Shown piece by piece: positions 19,782-28,266 of a DNA stretch of 55,164 nt (positions are counted from its first letter, which is position 1; every line of letters begins with the position of its first letter). This DNA comes from Hyphomicrobium sp. (GTDB taxonomy: Bacteria; Pseudomonadota; Alphaproteobacteria; Rhizobiales; Hyphomicrobiaceae): assembly GCA_022844105.1 (NCBI GenBank), contig JALHMJ010000003.1, forward strand, positions 209,046-264,209, given 5' to 3'. A program made the position numbers and the translations under genes. The notes beneath the pieces are model-generated. The model worked only from the letters and a program-made list of their open reading frames with translations. It was not told the DNA's origin and did not search any database.

Positions 19782-20459
19782 ATGTGCTCGCGTTACAGTC
19801 TGACATCGCCGCCGGAAGCCGTGCGAGCCTACTTCGCAACCAGCAATGGCCTCGATTTCCCCCCGCGCTACAACATTGCGCCGACGCAACCGGTGTTGAT
19901 CGTCCGCAGATCACCGGTGGGAGAGCGTGAGCAACATCTTGTCCGCTGGGGACTGATCCCCTCTTGGGTCAAGGACCCGCGCGAATTTACGACCATCATC
20001 AATGCCCGGTCCGAAACGGCCGCTGAGAAGCCGTCGTTTCGCGGCGCCTTACGGCATCGCCGCTGCCTTGTTCCAACCACAGGATTTTACGAGTGGACCG
20101 GCAAGCCCGGCGCCAAGCAACCCCACCTCATTCGCCCGCGCGACGGTGGCCTCATGGCGATGGCGGGTCTGGCGGAACATTGGGCCGGCGCCGACGGCAG
20201 TGAACTGGAAACAATGGCCATCCTCACGACATCGGCCAACGCCACGATGCAACCGATCCACGATCGCATGCCCGTGATCATCGCGCCTGAACATTTCGAG
20301 ACTTGGCTCGATTGCACCTCCGGCACGGCGATATTCGCTGAAACGCTACTTTCCGCAGCGCCTGCCGACTTGCTTGAAGTTGTCGATGTGAGCCCCAGGC
20401 TGAATAACCCGCGCAACGAGGGACCCGAACTCCACCGCCCTCCCGAGGCCGCAGCCTGA
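19782..20459 (+). CDS. SOS response-associated peptidase (HMCES/YedK, abasic-site DNA-protein crosslinker)
   Basis: HMCES/YedK proteins shield abasic sites in single-stranded DNA by forming a covalent thiazolidine link through Cys2. The active-site residues are all visible: Cys2 directly after Met (MCSRYSL), Asn74 in INARSET, Glu104 in GFYEWTG and His160 in IHDRMPVI. Other family blocks are PRYNIAPTQ, VRWGLIPSW and RRCLVPTTGFYEW. Length 225 aa is usual. The start must be this ATG, since the Cys has to become the N-terminal residue. No LexA box is visible upstream, so SOS control is not supported here. Confidence 0.95.
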   Translation: MCSRYSLTSPPEAVRAYFATSNGLDFPPRYNIAPTQPVLIVRRSPVGEREQHLVRWGLIPSWVKDPREFTTIINARSETAAEKPSFRGALRHRRCLVPTTGFYEWTGKPGAKQPHLIRPRDGGLMAMAGLAEHWAGADGSELETMAILTTSANATMQPIHDRMPVIIAPEHFETWLDCTSGTAIFAETLLSAAPADLLEVVDVSPRLNNPRNEGPELHRPPEAAA

Positions 20460-20693
20460 AAGCCCAGATACAACGGAGGTACCGCTGAGAACCACTGAAA
20501 ACGCTTGAACATCAGCGCACAAGCCGTTGTTCTGGAAAGAAGGACCTTCATTCACCAATCGCACGATGAGACCGCGCAGCCCCTCGCGCGAGCCGCAAGA
20601 ACCGACTATTCTGCCCGTTGGCCTGAAGCGGTTGGTAGTGCTGCGAGCTAGCCATTGCGACGGCTGATTGAAGTCCGGCGGGGAGACACGAGT

Positions 20694-22400
20694 ATGGCGT
20701 ATCGAGGCGGTGATTTGGATTTGCGCACGCCGCGCACATGGAGCGCGACGGCGCTCGATTCCCCTCCAGCCTATGAGCCGCGCACCCGCAGCGCTTACAC
20801 CCCAGGCCCGATCTGGGTGGACGAAGTCGTCCTGACGTGTGTCAACCATGCCTATGATGTGGCGCTCGCCCACCGCGCCTCCGAAGTCGGCCTCGGACAT
20901 CTCCTTCATGCGCTGACCCGCATCGACGCGGCAGCCGAAGCACTCGAAATTCGCGGCATCCGCGTCGCTGCCCTGCGCCGCGAAAGCGCCACCGTGATTG
21001 CCAGCGAACTACCGGTCGGCCTGAATTCGGGTGAAACCGGACCGCGCCATTCGGAAGAACTCGAACACGTTCTGCGTGCCGCCAGCCTGATTGCATCGCG
21101 TCGCAATGCGCCGGCCTCCGTCGAAGATCTCCTGCACCTGATGCTTGATGTCGAACCCGACCTTCCTGGCCTCGGACTTCTGGCCCGTGTCGATGCCCGC
21201 TTTGGTGCCCTCAACGGTTCATACGCCCGCCCGGTTCGCGCCACCTATACAGCCCGGTACGCCGCATCCAGCGCTGAACCGCCTCCGCCTCCTCCGACTG
21301 GCCAGCCGTCTCGCTCACCGCGCATCGACGCTGCCGGCAATTCCGTCGATACCCAGCAGAATTCCAGGCTCGATGCCCTGGAGCAGATGATGCGCGCGTT
21401 GAGCACAGACCTCGGCAGCGAGCGAAATATGGTCTCCAATGTTCTGGGCGACCTTCAGCGCGACGTGACCAACCTGCGCTCGTCCCCCTCTGATGTCGGC
21501 CCCATTGCCGACCGCGTGGCGACCATTGAACGGTCGATTACGGCCGGCTTTGAGCAATTCTCATTGGCGCTGGCCTCCATCGAGAACGACTTGCGCGCGC
21601 GGATGCAGAATTTTGACGTCGCGCCGCTCGGAAATCGGCTCGAGATCATCGAAGAGGCGGTGCTGTCGCGCGATGGAGATAAAGCCATCAGTGACCTCTC
21701 CGAACGGTTGGACCGGTTGGAAACCACGCTTGCGGGCGAACGTACGCGAGCCGCTGAAGCCGGCGCGGTCCTGCGCGGCGAATTAGGGCAGCTGGCGCAA
21801 TCCGTCGATGGTCATCGTTCCGAAATCGTCAGCACCGTGTTGCCGCTGGCCAACCAACTGTCGGAGTTTCGCTCCATCGTCGAATCCAGTCAGGCGGATG
21901 CGGGCGAAAAACTTCGCGCGCTCTCAGAACGGCTTTCACCCGTCGAACGGCTCGTTGCCGATACGCTACAGAAGGTCATCGACGGGCAGGTGTCGGGCCG
22001 TGATGATCTTGCCGAAGTGTCCGACGCCATCGTCAAACTCAATGCCAACCAGCACACGCTGGCCAGCACCATCGAGCAGTCCCGCATTGAGGCGCGCGAC
22101 AATGCCCTCAGATATGGTGAAGAGTTCAAGGTAACGGCGGCGAGCCTGACGGGAGCCGTTGACGCCATGGCACCCCGCTTTGCCGATCTTGAAGGCGAGA
22201 CGCACCGGATCGCCGGCACAATCGAGGGGTTGTCGGGAACGGTCGAAAACATGCACCGTGTCACGATCGAGCGTTATTATCGCCGTAACCGCTTCTGGTA
22301 CTGGCTTTTTGGCACTGACGACTGGGTCGCCGCCAGCTGGCCGTCGCAGTCGCACAAAATCGCCGAGGAGCTGAAAGCGGTCAAAATCAGCCGTCGGTAG
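20694..22400 (+). CDS. Clp-N-domain plus coiled-coil protein without ATPase modules
   Basis: Residues about 44-168 resemble the double helical repeat of the Clp N-domain (EVVLTCVNHAYDVALAHR, then VGLGHLLHALTRIDAAAEAL, and a second unit with SVEDLLHLMLDVEPD), which in ClpA/ClpC binds substrates and adaptors. Instead of AAA+ modules there follows a Pro-rich linker (PPPPPPT near residue 200), then about 300 residues of heptad-like coiled coil (for example LSERLDRLETTLAGERTRA), and an aromatic C-terminal end (NRFWYWLFGTDDW). No Walker motif is present. The ATG at 20694 has GGGGAG upstream; product 568 aa. It may be an adaptor, scaffold or cell-pole protein (inference). Confidence 0.8.
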   Translation: MAYRGGDLDLRTPRTWSATALDSPPAYEPRTRSAYTPGPIWVDEVVLTCVNHAYDVALAHRASEVGLGHLLHALTRIDAAAEALEIRGIRVAALRRESATVIASELPVGLNSGETGPRHSEELEHVLRAASLIASRRNAPASVEDLLHLMLDVEPDLPGLGLLARVDARFGALNGSYARPVRATYTARYAASSAEPPPPPPTGQPSRSPRIDAAGNSVDTQQNSRLDALEQMMRALSTDLGSERNMVSNVLGDLQRDVTNLRSSPSDVGPIADRVATIERSITAGFEQFSLALASIENDLRARMQNFDVAPLGNRLEIIEEAVLSRDGDKAISDLSERLDRLETTLAGERTRAAEAGAVLRGELGQLAQSVDGHRSEIVSTVLPLANQLSEFRSIVESSQADAGEKLRALSERLSPVERLVADTLQKVIDGQVSGRDDLAEVSDAIVKLNANQHTLASTIEQSRIEARDNALRYGEEFKVTAASLTGAVDAMAPRFADLEGETHRIAGTIEGLSGTVENMHRVTIERYYRRNRFWYWLFGTDDWVAASWPSQSHKIAEELKAVKISRR

Positions 22401-22507
22401 CTTTGCGCGGCGATGCCATCGTTAACGCTGGCATATCCTTTGCTCCCACACGTCCGTGCCGTCCCGCCGCAAGCGCGGACGTGCCGTTCTGGTGCGTGAG
22501 ACAATAG

Positions 22508-23293
22508 ATGACCGTTAACTCTCAGTTTCATCCGGTTGGCGGCGTTGTCCTCATGACCGCAGGCGGCGCGCTCGCCAACATCATGGCCAATGGCCTGGCT
22601 GACCGCCTCGGACCCATAACGGTCATTGAGGAAGCGCCGGAGACCAAGGCCGAGATCATCCGCCGCCGAGTTCGTCTGCAAGGCTGGACTACGGCTCTCG
22701 GACAAGTTGCCTTCGGTCTTGCGCAGCGACTGCTTTGGCCAAATTCGGATCGCATCCGCGCCGTCTGGAGCGCGCACGGCCTTGATCCGAGCCCCGCCCG
22801 CGGCCTCGTCGTTCACCGTGTCGCGTCGGTGAACGCGCCGGAGTGTCGCGCTCTCTTGGCCAAACTCGCTCCCGACGTTGTCGCCGTCTATGGCACCCGT
22901 TTGCTCAAGCCCGCGACGCTGCAAGTCGTCACCGCGCCGTTCATCAACTATCACGCCGGCATCAATCCCAAGTATCGCGGCCAGCACCCCGGATATTGGG
23001 CTCTCGCAGAAGGAGACAAGGAGAATGCCGGCGTCACCATTCACTTGGTCGACGCAGGCGTCGACACCGGCTTGGTGCTGTATCAGGCTCGCGTGGCGTT
23101 TGCGCCGCAGGACACCATCGCGAGCTATCAGCATGTTCAGGCGGCCCATGCGCTGCCGCTGTTCGCCCGCGCCATCGACGATGCCAGAGCCGGTCGCCTG
23201 TCACCGGCCCGTGTCGATCTTCCCTCGCGCCAATACTTCCCGCCGACCCTTTGGCGCTACCTCGCCACAGGAGTGATGCGCGGCGTGTGGTGA
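22508..23293 (+). CDS. Formyltransferase-family protein (Fmt/GART-like)
   Basis: The family transfers a formyl group from 10-formyltetrahydrofolate to an amine on a sugar, nucleotide or tRNA. The catalytic triad is readable: Asn147 and His149 in FINYHAGINPKYRGQHPGYW, and Asp186 in DAGVDTG. The N-terminal 70 residues start VVLMTAGGALANIMANGLAD, a variant of the family's Rossmann-like start. It lacks the C-terminal domain of true Fmt (261 aa in all) and lies apart from def/fmt, so a sugar or cofactor substrate is more likely than initiator tRNA. It converges with the next gene, with one base between stops. Confidence 0.85.
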   Translation: MTVNSQFHPVGGVVLMTAGGALANIMANGLADRLGPITVIEEAPETKAEIIRRRVRLQGWTTALGQVAFGLAQRLLWPNSDRIRAVWSAHGLDPSPARGLVVHRVASVNAPECRALLAKLAPDVVAVYGTRLLKPATLQVVTAPFINYHAGINPKYRGQHPGYWALAEGDKENAGVTIHLVDAGVDTGLVLYQARVAFAPQDTIASYQHVQAAHALPLFARAIDDARAGRLSPARVDLPSRQYFPPTLWRYLATGVMRGVW

Positions 23294-23294
23294 T

Positions 23295-24728
23295 CTAGAG
23301 CACCTTGCCGGGGTTCAAGATGCCGTTGGGATCGAAGGCGCGCTTGATGGACCGCATCAGGTCGAGCGATACGGGGTCTTTCAAGCGAAGCAGTTCGCCG
23401 CGCTTCATCAGGCCGATGCCGTGTTCGGCCGAAATTGATCCGCCCATCTCCGCGACCAGATCGTGGATCGCAGCCGACATCGGCTCCCACAAGTCCAGAT
23501 AAGCAGCCTTGGCCATGCCGGACGGCTGCGAGATGTTATAGTGCACATTGCCGTCGCCGAGATGCCCGAAAGGCACCGGTCGCGAACCTGGGCAAACACG
23601 CTCGACGACCAATGCCGCGCGTTCGAGAAATTCGGGAATGCGGCCGACGGGAAGCGATACGTCGTGTTTGATTGACCCGCCTTCATGCTTCTGCACGTCG
23701 GACATCTGTTCCCGCAGCCGCCACAACGCCGCCTGCTGAGGTCCAGAGATCGCAAGTTGGGCTTCTCCGACGAGCCCACGTTCCATTGCGTCGGAAAGCA
23801 AGGCTTCGATCGTCGGCCCGGCGCGGCCGGTCTCGGCTGTCGAGATTTCCAACAACACTAAACACGGTGCGGAAGGATCGCTGATCGGCGGTATGCCCTG
23901 TCCATGACGCAAAGCGAAAGTCATCGCCTGCTGCGACATGAATTCGAACGCCGTCAAGCCTGAGCCGGCCCGTGTCTGCGACAGTCGGAACAGCGGCACG
24001 AGCGCGTCGATGGACGGCAAAGTGACGAGGGCGGTCGCAAGGTCACGCGGTGGCGCCACAAGTTTGACGGTTGCCGCCGTGATGACACCGAGTGTCCCTT
24101 CCGAGCCAATAAAAAGATCACGCAAATCGTAGCCCGTGTTGTCCTTCTTCAGGCTCGAAAGGCCGCGCATGATCCGACCGTCCGCGAGGACCGCTTCGAG
24201 CCCCAGTACGAGGGCGCGCGCGTTGCCATGCGCCAACACCGCTAGTCCTCCGGCATTGGTGGCAAGATTTCCCCCAAGGCATGCACTGCCCTCCGACGCC
24301 ATCGAGAGCGGGAACATCAGTCCTGCCGATCGCGCCGCCTCCTGCACCGTGGCGAGCGTCACTCCGGCCTCGGCCGTCAGAGCGAAAGCATCGGCATCGA
24401 CGCTGCGGATCGCAGTCATCCGATCGAGTGACAGAACGATTTCGGTCCCCGCCGCATGCGGAATTTGTCCGCCGACGAGCCCCGTATTACCCGACTGCGG
24501 CACGACCCCGACGCGCGCCTCGTTGCACAGCCGCAGGATGTCGGAAACTTCAGCAGTCGATTGCGGCCTGACGATTAAAGGGGAAACGCCGACGTAGCGG
24601 TCGCGCCATTCGTGCAGATACTTTGCCTGCGCCGGATCAGCGCTCGTTAGCGCATGTGCCGTTCCAACGACGCGCGTCAGCGCGGCGATCAGCGCCGGAG
24701 ATGGATGATTGAGCGACGGGCCCGTCAT
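23295..24728 (-). CDS. FAD-linked oxidase (2-hydroxyacid dehydrogenase family)
   Basis: FAD-binding type-4 oxidoreductase with the linked C-terminal domain, related to D-lactate and D-2-hydroxyglutarate dehydrogenases, which oxidise 2-hydroxyacids and pass electrons to the respiratory chain. The FAD part starts VRPQSTAEVSDILRLCNEA and VVPQSGNTGLVGGQIP; the ASEGSACLGGNLATNAGG and FIGSEGTLGVITAATVKL blocks follow. The C-terminal part has PVPFGHLGDGNVHYNI and SISAEHGIGLMKR, with metal-binding His residues. 477 aa. Its ATG overlaps the stop of the upstream Sua5 gene by 4 bases. The substrate is not determined. Confidence 0.93.
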   Translation of the reverse strand: MTGPSLNHPSPALIAALTRVVGTAHALTSADPAQAKYLHEWRDRYVGVSPLIVRPQSTAEVSDILRLCNEARVGVVPQSGNTGLVGGQIPHAAGTEIVLSLDRMTAIRSVDADAFALTAEAGVTLATVQEAARSAGLMFPLSMASEGSACLGGNLATNAGGLAVLAHGNARALVLGLEAVLADGRIMRGLSSLKKDNTGYDLRDLFIGSEGTLGVITAATVKLVAPPRDLATALVTLPSIDALVPLFRLSQTRAGSGLTAFEFMSQQAMTFALRHGQGIPPISDPSAPCLVLLEISTAETGRAGPTIEALLSDAMERGLVGEAQLAISGPQQAALWRLREQMSDVQKHEGGSIKHDVSLPVGRIPEFLERAALVVERVCPGSRPVPFGHLGDGNVHYNISQPSGMAKAAYLDLWEPMSAAIHDLVAEMGGSISAEHGIGLMKRGELLRLKDPVSLDLMRSIKRAFDPNGILNPGKVL

Positions 24729-25681
24729 GCGGCACGCGGCGCGGCAGCCCGGCGCAACCGGTCATTGATGGCAACGCCAAGGCCGGTCTCGGGTATCGGC
24801 ATGACCGCGACATCACTTGATCCGGCCGCATCGAACGCTCTGAGCGCCGCAAAAAGGTTGGCCGCCGCTTCGTCGAGCTTCCCCGACGGACTGAGATTGA
24901 TGATGAAGCCTGACGACGGAGCGGCCGGACCGAACGCCAGCAACGCTTCACCTTCGTTGGCAGCCGTTGCGTTGAGACGCAGGCGAGCGTTTGGAGCATA
25001 ATGGCTCGCAAGCTGCCCTGGTGACATCGGGGCGCCACTGGCAGCGGGCGCCGAGGCAATGGCGACGCCAAGCGTCGTGGCAATCTGGTCGGCCGTCACC
25101 GCGCCGGGGCGCAAAAGTATCAATTTCGGCCCCGATGCATCGACGACAGTCGATTCGAGGCCGTGCACCGTTGCTCCGCCATCGAGAATGAGGGCAACCC
25201 GGCTTCCCAGATCATCCTCGACATGCTGTGCCAACGTCGGACTGACGTGACCGGAGCGATTGGCCGATGGCGCCGCGACCGGGCAGCCCGCTGCCCGCAA
25301 CATCGCCTGTGCGACCGCGTGATCCGGCACTCGAAGGGCTATGGTTTCCAGACCCGCCGTGGCCAGCTCCGCGATGCGACAGCCCGGCTTGCGTTTGACA
25401 ACGAGCGTTAACGGCCCCGGCCAGAAAACGGACGCCAGCACCCGCGCATCGTGCGACAGCGCGCCAATGTTTTCTGCTGCGGCCAGATCCGGCACGTGCA
25501 CGATCAAGGGATTGAAGCTCGGCCGCCCTTTTGTTGCGAAAATGGCAGCCACGGACGTATCGCTCGTCGCGTCGCCGCCGAGGCCGTAAACGGTTTCGGT
25601 CGGAAACGCGACCAGTGCTCCGCCGCGGATCAGGCGTCCGGCTTCCTCAATGGTCGCCGCTGAGGCGGGTACGAGAACCAT
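24725..25681 (-). CDS. tsaC: L-threonylcarbamoyladenylate synthase (Sua5/TsaC)
   Basis: Makes threonylcarbamoyl-AMP for the t6A modification of ANN-decoding tRNAs. Residues about 5-200 form the YrdC-like catalytic domain: GGALVAFPTETVYGLGGDAT, then FATKGRPSFNPLIVHV, FWPGPLTLV, IALRVPDHAVAQAML and APSANRSGHVSPT. The extra C-terminal Sua5 domain (about 230-318) makes it the long Sua5 form. The ATG at 25681 is used because AGAGGA is spaced for it; an ATG two codons upstream is too close to that site. It overlaps the FAD oxidase gene by 4 bases, so the two are coupled, though no functional link is known. Confidence 0.95.
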   Translation of the reverse strand: MVLVPASAATIEEAGRLIRGGALVAFPTETVYGLGGDATSDTSVAAIFATKGRPSFNPLIVHVPDLAAAENIGALSHDARVLASVFWPGPLTLVVKRKPGCRIAELATAGLETIALRVPDHAVAQAMLRAAGCPVAAPSANRSGHVSPTLAQHVEDDLGSRVALILDGGATVHGLESTVVDASGPKLILLRPGAVTADQIATTLGVAIASAPAASGAPMSPGQLASHYAPNARLRLNATAANEGEALLAFGPAAPSSGFIINLSPSGKLDEAAANLFAALRAFDAAGSSDVAVMPIPETGLGVAINDRLRRAAAPRAA

Positions 25682-25759
25682 GAGCATCCTCTGTAAGTAC
25701 CTTCCGCCGTCGCGGATCTGCGCCTAATGTTGCCGCCTTCCGATGGTTGAAGGACGGCC

Positions 25760-27505
25760 ATGACATATCAGGCTCCCGTAGACGACATCCTTGCTGCACT
25801 CAAGGCCGCGGGTGCATTCGACCCAGTCATTATGGACGGATTGGACGAAGACACGGTCCGGGCGATCCTTGAGGAAGCGGGTAAATTCGCCTCCGAGGTC
25901 CTCGACCCCCTGAACCGCATCGGCGACAAGACCGGGTCGCGCCTCGACAATGGCGCGGTTGCAACGCCGCCGGGCTGGAAAGAAGCCTACAGCCGTTTTG
26001 CCGAAGCCGGCTGGACCGCGCTGCCTTGTCCCGCCGAGGACGGCGGCCAGGGCTTACCCAGTTCGGTCGCCATGGCCGTGGGTGAAATCTGGAATGCCGC
26101 CAACCTCGCCTTCGGCGTCTGTCCTTTGTTGACCAACGGCGCCATCGACGCGCTCCACATCGGCGGCTCGGAGGAACTCAAGGCCCGCTACTTGCCGCGA
26201 ATGATCTCGGGCGAATGGACCGGCACCATGAACTTGACGGAGCCGCAGGCCGGATCCGATCTGAACGCACTCACGACGCGGGCTGTCCCCGAAGGCGATG
26301 GCACCTACCGGATCATCGGAACCAAGATCTACATCAGCTATGGTGAGCATGATCTCACCGACAATATCATCCATCTTGTGCTCGCCAGACTTCCGGATGC
26401 TCCACCCGGGACGCGCGGAATTTCCCTCTTTCTCGTTCCGAAGTTTCTCGATGGGGACGACGGCGCTCTCGGCCCGCGCAACGATGTCGTCTGCGCCGGC
26501 ATCGAACACAAGCTCGGCATCATCGCCAGCCCCACTTGTGTCATGAAATTTGGCGAAGAGGGTGGCGCGACCGGCTATCTCGTCGGCAAGGAAAACCATG
26601 GCCTCGCCGTCATGTTCGTCATGATGAACGCTGCCCGCCTTGCGGTCGGAGTTCAGGGAGTTGCCGTCGCGGAACGCGCCACGCAACGCGCAATCCGCTA
26701 TGCCGGCGAACGCAGGCAAGGCCGCGCGCCGGGCGACCGGGACATGGTGCCGATTATCCGTCATCCCGACGTTCGCCGCATGCTTCTCACCATGCGGGCG
26801 CTAACTGTCGCCGCGCGGGGCGTCTGCTTAGCCACCGCGGTCGCGACCGACCTGTCTCATAAGGCAAGCGATCCGCAGACGCGCGCCAGGGCCGCCGATC
26901 GGGTCGCGCTCCTGACGCCCGTCGCAAAAGCATTCGCCACCGACGCTGCGGTCGAGGTCGCCTCCCTCGGCATCCAGGTTCACGGCGGCATGGGCTACAT
27001 CGAGGAGACCGGCGCCGCCCAGCACCTACGCGACGCGCGGATACTGCCGATCTACGAAGGGACCAACGGCATTCAGGCCATCGATCTCGTGACGCGCAAG
27101 CTCTCCCTTGCCGGCGGCGTTGCGATGAAGTCATACATTGCCGACCTCGCCGGGACATTGTCGGCTCTGCACGAAGCGCAGCACACGGGCCTTGAATTTG
27201 GCCTTGAGCAAATGGCGCGCGCGCTGGAGGCTTTCGGTTCGGCCACGACTTGGATCGGCCGCAAGAGTGACGCCGATGGCGATATAGTTTTGGCAGGTGC
27301 GACGCCGTACTTGCAGCTTTTCGGGCTCGTTGCAGCCGGCGATGCCCTGGCGCGCGCCGCACTCAACGCCGGCAACGATCCCGCCCCGCTGACGCTGCTG
27401 AGGTTTTTCGCAGAAAACCGGTCGGTCGCCGCACTGGGCCTGGCCGCATCGGTTATGGCCGGTCACGCCTCCGTGCTGTCCGCCGATCTTGGAGCCGGCA
27501 CATGA
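25760..27505 (+). CDS. Acyl-CoA dehydrogenase, long C-terminal-extension type
   Basis: An FAD enzyme that introduces a trans-2 double bond in an acyl-CoA. Visible blocks include MNLTEPQAGSDLNALTT (FAD/substrate loop), GTKIYISYGEHDL, EHKLGIIASPTCVMKF and the C-terminal VHGGMGYIEETGAAQHLRDA with LPIYEGTNGIQAIDLVTRKL, which carries the family's active-site acid region. At 581 aa it belongs to the longer clade with an extra C-terminal domain that includes 3-methylmercaptopropionyl-CoA dehydrogenase (DmdC), but the substrate cannot be decided here. Its stop overlaps the start of the enoyl-CoA hydratase gene (ATGA). Confidence 0.95.
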   Translation: MTYQAPVDDILAALKAAGAFDPVIMDGLDEDTVRAILEEAGKFASEVLDPLNRIGDKTGSRLDNGAVATPPGWKEAYSRFAEAGWTALPCPAEDGGQGLPSSVAMAVGEIWNAANLAFGVCPLLTNGAIDALHIGGSEELKARYLPRMISGEWTGTMNLTEPQAGSDLNALTTRAVPEGDGTYRIIGTKIYISYGEHDLTDNIIHLVLARLPDAPPGTRGISLFLVPKFLDGDDGALGPRNDVVCAGIEHKLGIIASPTCVMKFGEEGGATGYLVGKENHGLAVMFVMMNAARLAVGVQGVAVAERATQRAIRYAGERRQGRAPGDRDMVPIIRHPDVRRMLLTMRALTVAARGVCLATAVATDLSHKASDPQTRARAADRVALLTPVAKAFATDAAVEVASLGIQVHGGMGYIEETGAAQHLRDARILPIYEGTNGIQAIDLVTRKLSLAGGVAMKSYIADLAGTLSALHEAQHTGLEFGLEQMARALEAFGSATTWIGRKSDADGDIVLAGATPYLQLFGLVAAGDALARAALNAGNDPAPLTLLRFFAENRSVAALGLAASVMAGHASVLSADLGAGT

Positions 27506-28266
27506 GCGCTGCTGTGGAAATCAGCGTCGCGGAGGGCATCCAGACGCTGCGTCTGACGCGCCCCGAAAAGCGGAACGCCTTGACGCAGGAGATGTACCGC
27601 GCCTTATCCGACGCGCTCGAAGAAGGGGAAACCGATCCGGCCGTCAAAGTACGCGTGCTCCTGGGTAGCGGCGGACACTTCACGGGCGGCAACGACATTG
27701 CGGATTTCCTGGCAACGGCGCGGGGTAAGGATGGCCCGCCGCAGGAAGTCCTCCGCTTCATCGAAGTATTGCCGCGGATGAAAAAGCCCGTCATTGCCGG
27801 TGTCGACGGCCAAGCGATCGGCATCGGGACGACGCTACTGTTCCACTGTGACCTCGTTTATGCGACGCCGCGCGCGACGTTCGCCACGCCATTCCTCGAT
27901 CTGGGTCTGGTCCCAGAAGCCGCTTCCAGCCTGCTCATGCCGGCCGTGATGGGTTACAACCGGACGTTTGAAATGCTCGTGCTCGGCGAGACCTTCTCAG
28001 CCGCCCGCGCGTGCGATGCCGGCTTTGTCAATTTGCTGGTCGAACCCGACGCTTTGGAAATCCACGTGCTGTCCATCGCAGCCCGCCTCGCAAAGAAGCC
28101 ACAGCAAGCGCTACTCACCGCCAAAGCCTTGCTCCGCGGTGATCGTAATGCAGTCTTGACCCGCACTCGCGAAGAAGCCTCAGAATTTGCCCGTTGCTTG
28201 ACTTCGCCCGAAGCAAGCACGGCCTTCGAAGCCTTTTTTGCGCGCACGCGCAAAGGCTCTTCATGA
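27502..28266 (+). CDS. Enoyl-CoA hydratase/isomerase (crotonase) family protein
   Basis: Crotonase-fold enzyme that hydrates or rearranges an enoyl-CoA, logically following the dehydrogenase encoded just upstream with a 4-base overlap. The oxyanion-hole blocks are FTGGNDIADFL and VIAGVDGQAIGIGTTLLFHC, and RLTRPEKRNALTQEM is the usual N-terminal block. The acidic catalytic positions fall near LGLVPEAASSLLMP, where one Glu is present. 254 aa is standard. Its own stop overlaps the next start (ATGA at 28263), so three genes are translationally coupled. Confidence 0.94.
   Translation: MSAAVEISVAEGIQTLRLTRPEKRNALTQEMYRALSDALEEGETDPAVKVRVLLGSGGHFTGGNDIADFLATARGKDGPPQEVLRFIEVLPRMKKPVIAGVDGQAIGIGTTLLFHCDLVYATPRATFATPFLDLGLVPEAASSLLMPAVMGYNRTFEMLVLGETFSAARACDAGFVNLLVEPDALEIHVLSIAARLAKKPQQALLTAKALLRGDRNAVLTRTREEASEFARCLTSPEASTAFEAFFARTRKGSS

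Noticed and set aside
25760-28266. Assignment of the acyl-CoA dehydrogenase and hydratase as DmdC and DmdD (dimethylsulfoniopropionate breakdown)
   Set aside because: The dehydrogenase belongs to the broad clade, but there is no DmdA or DmdB nearby and the hydratase has no visible DmdD-specific feature.
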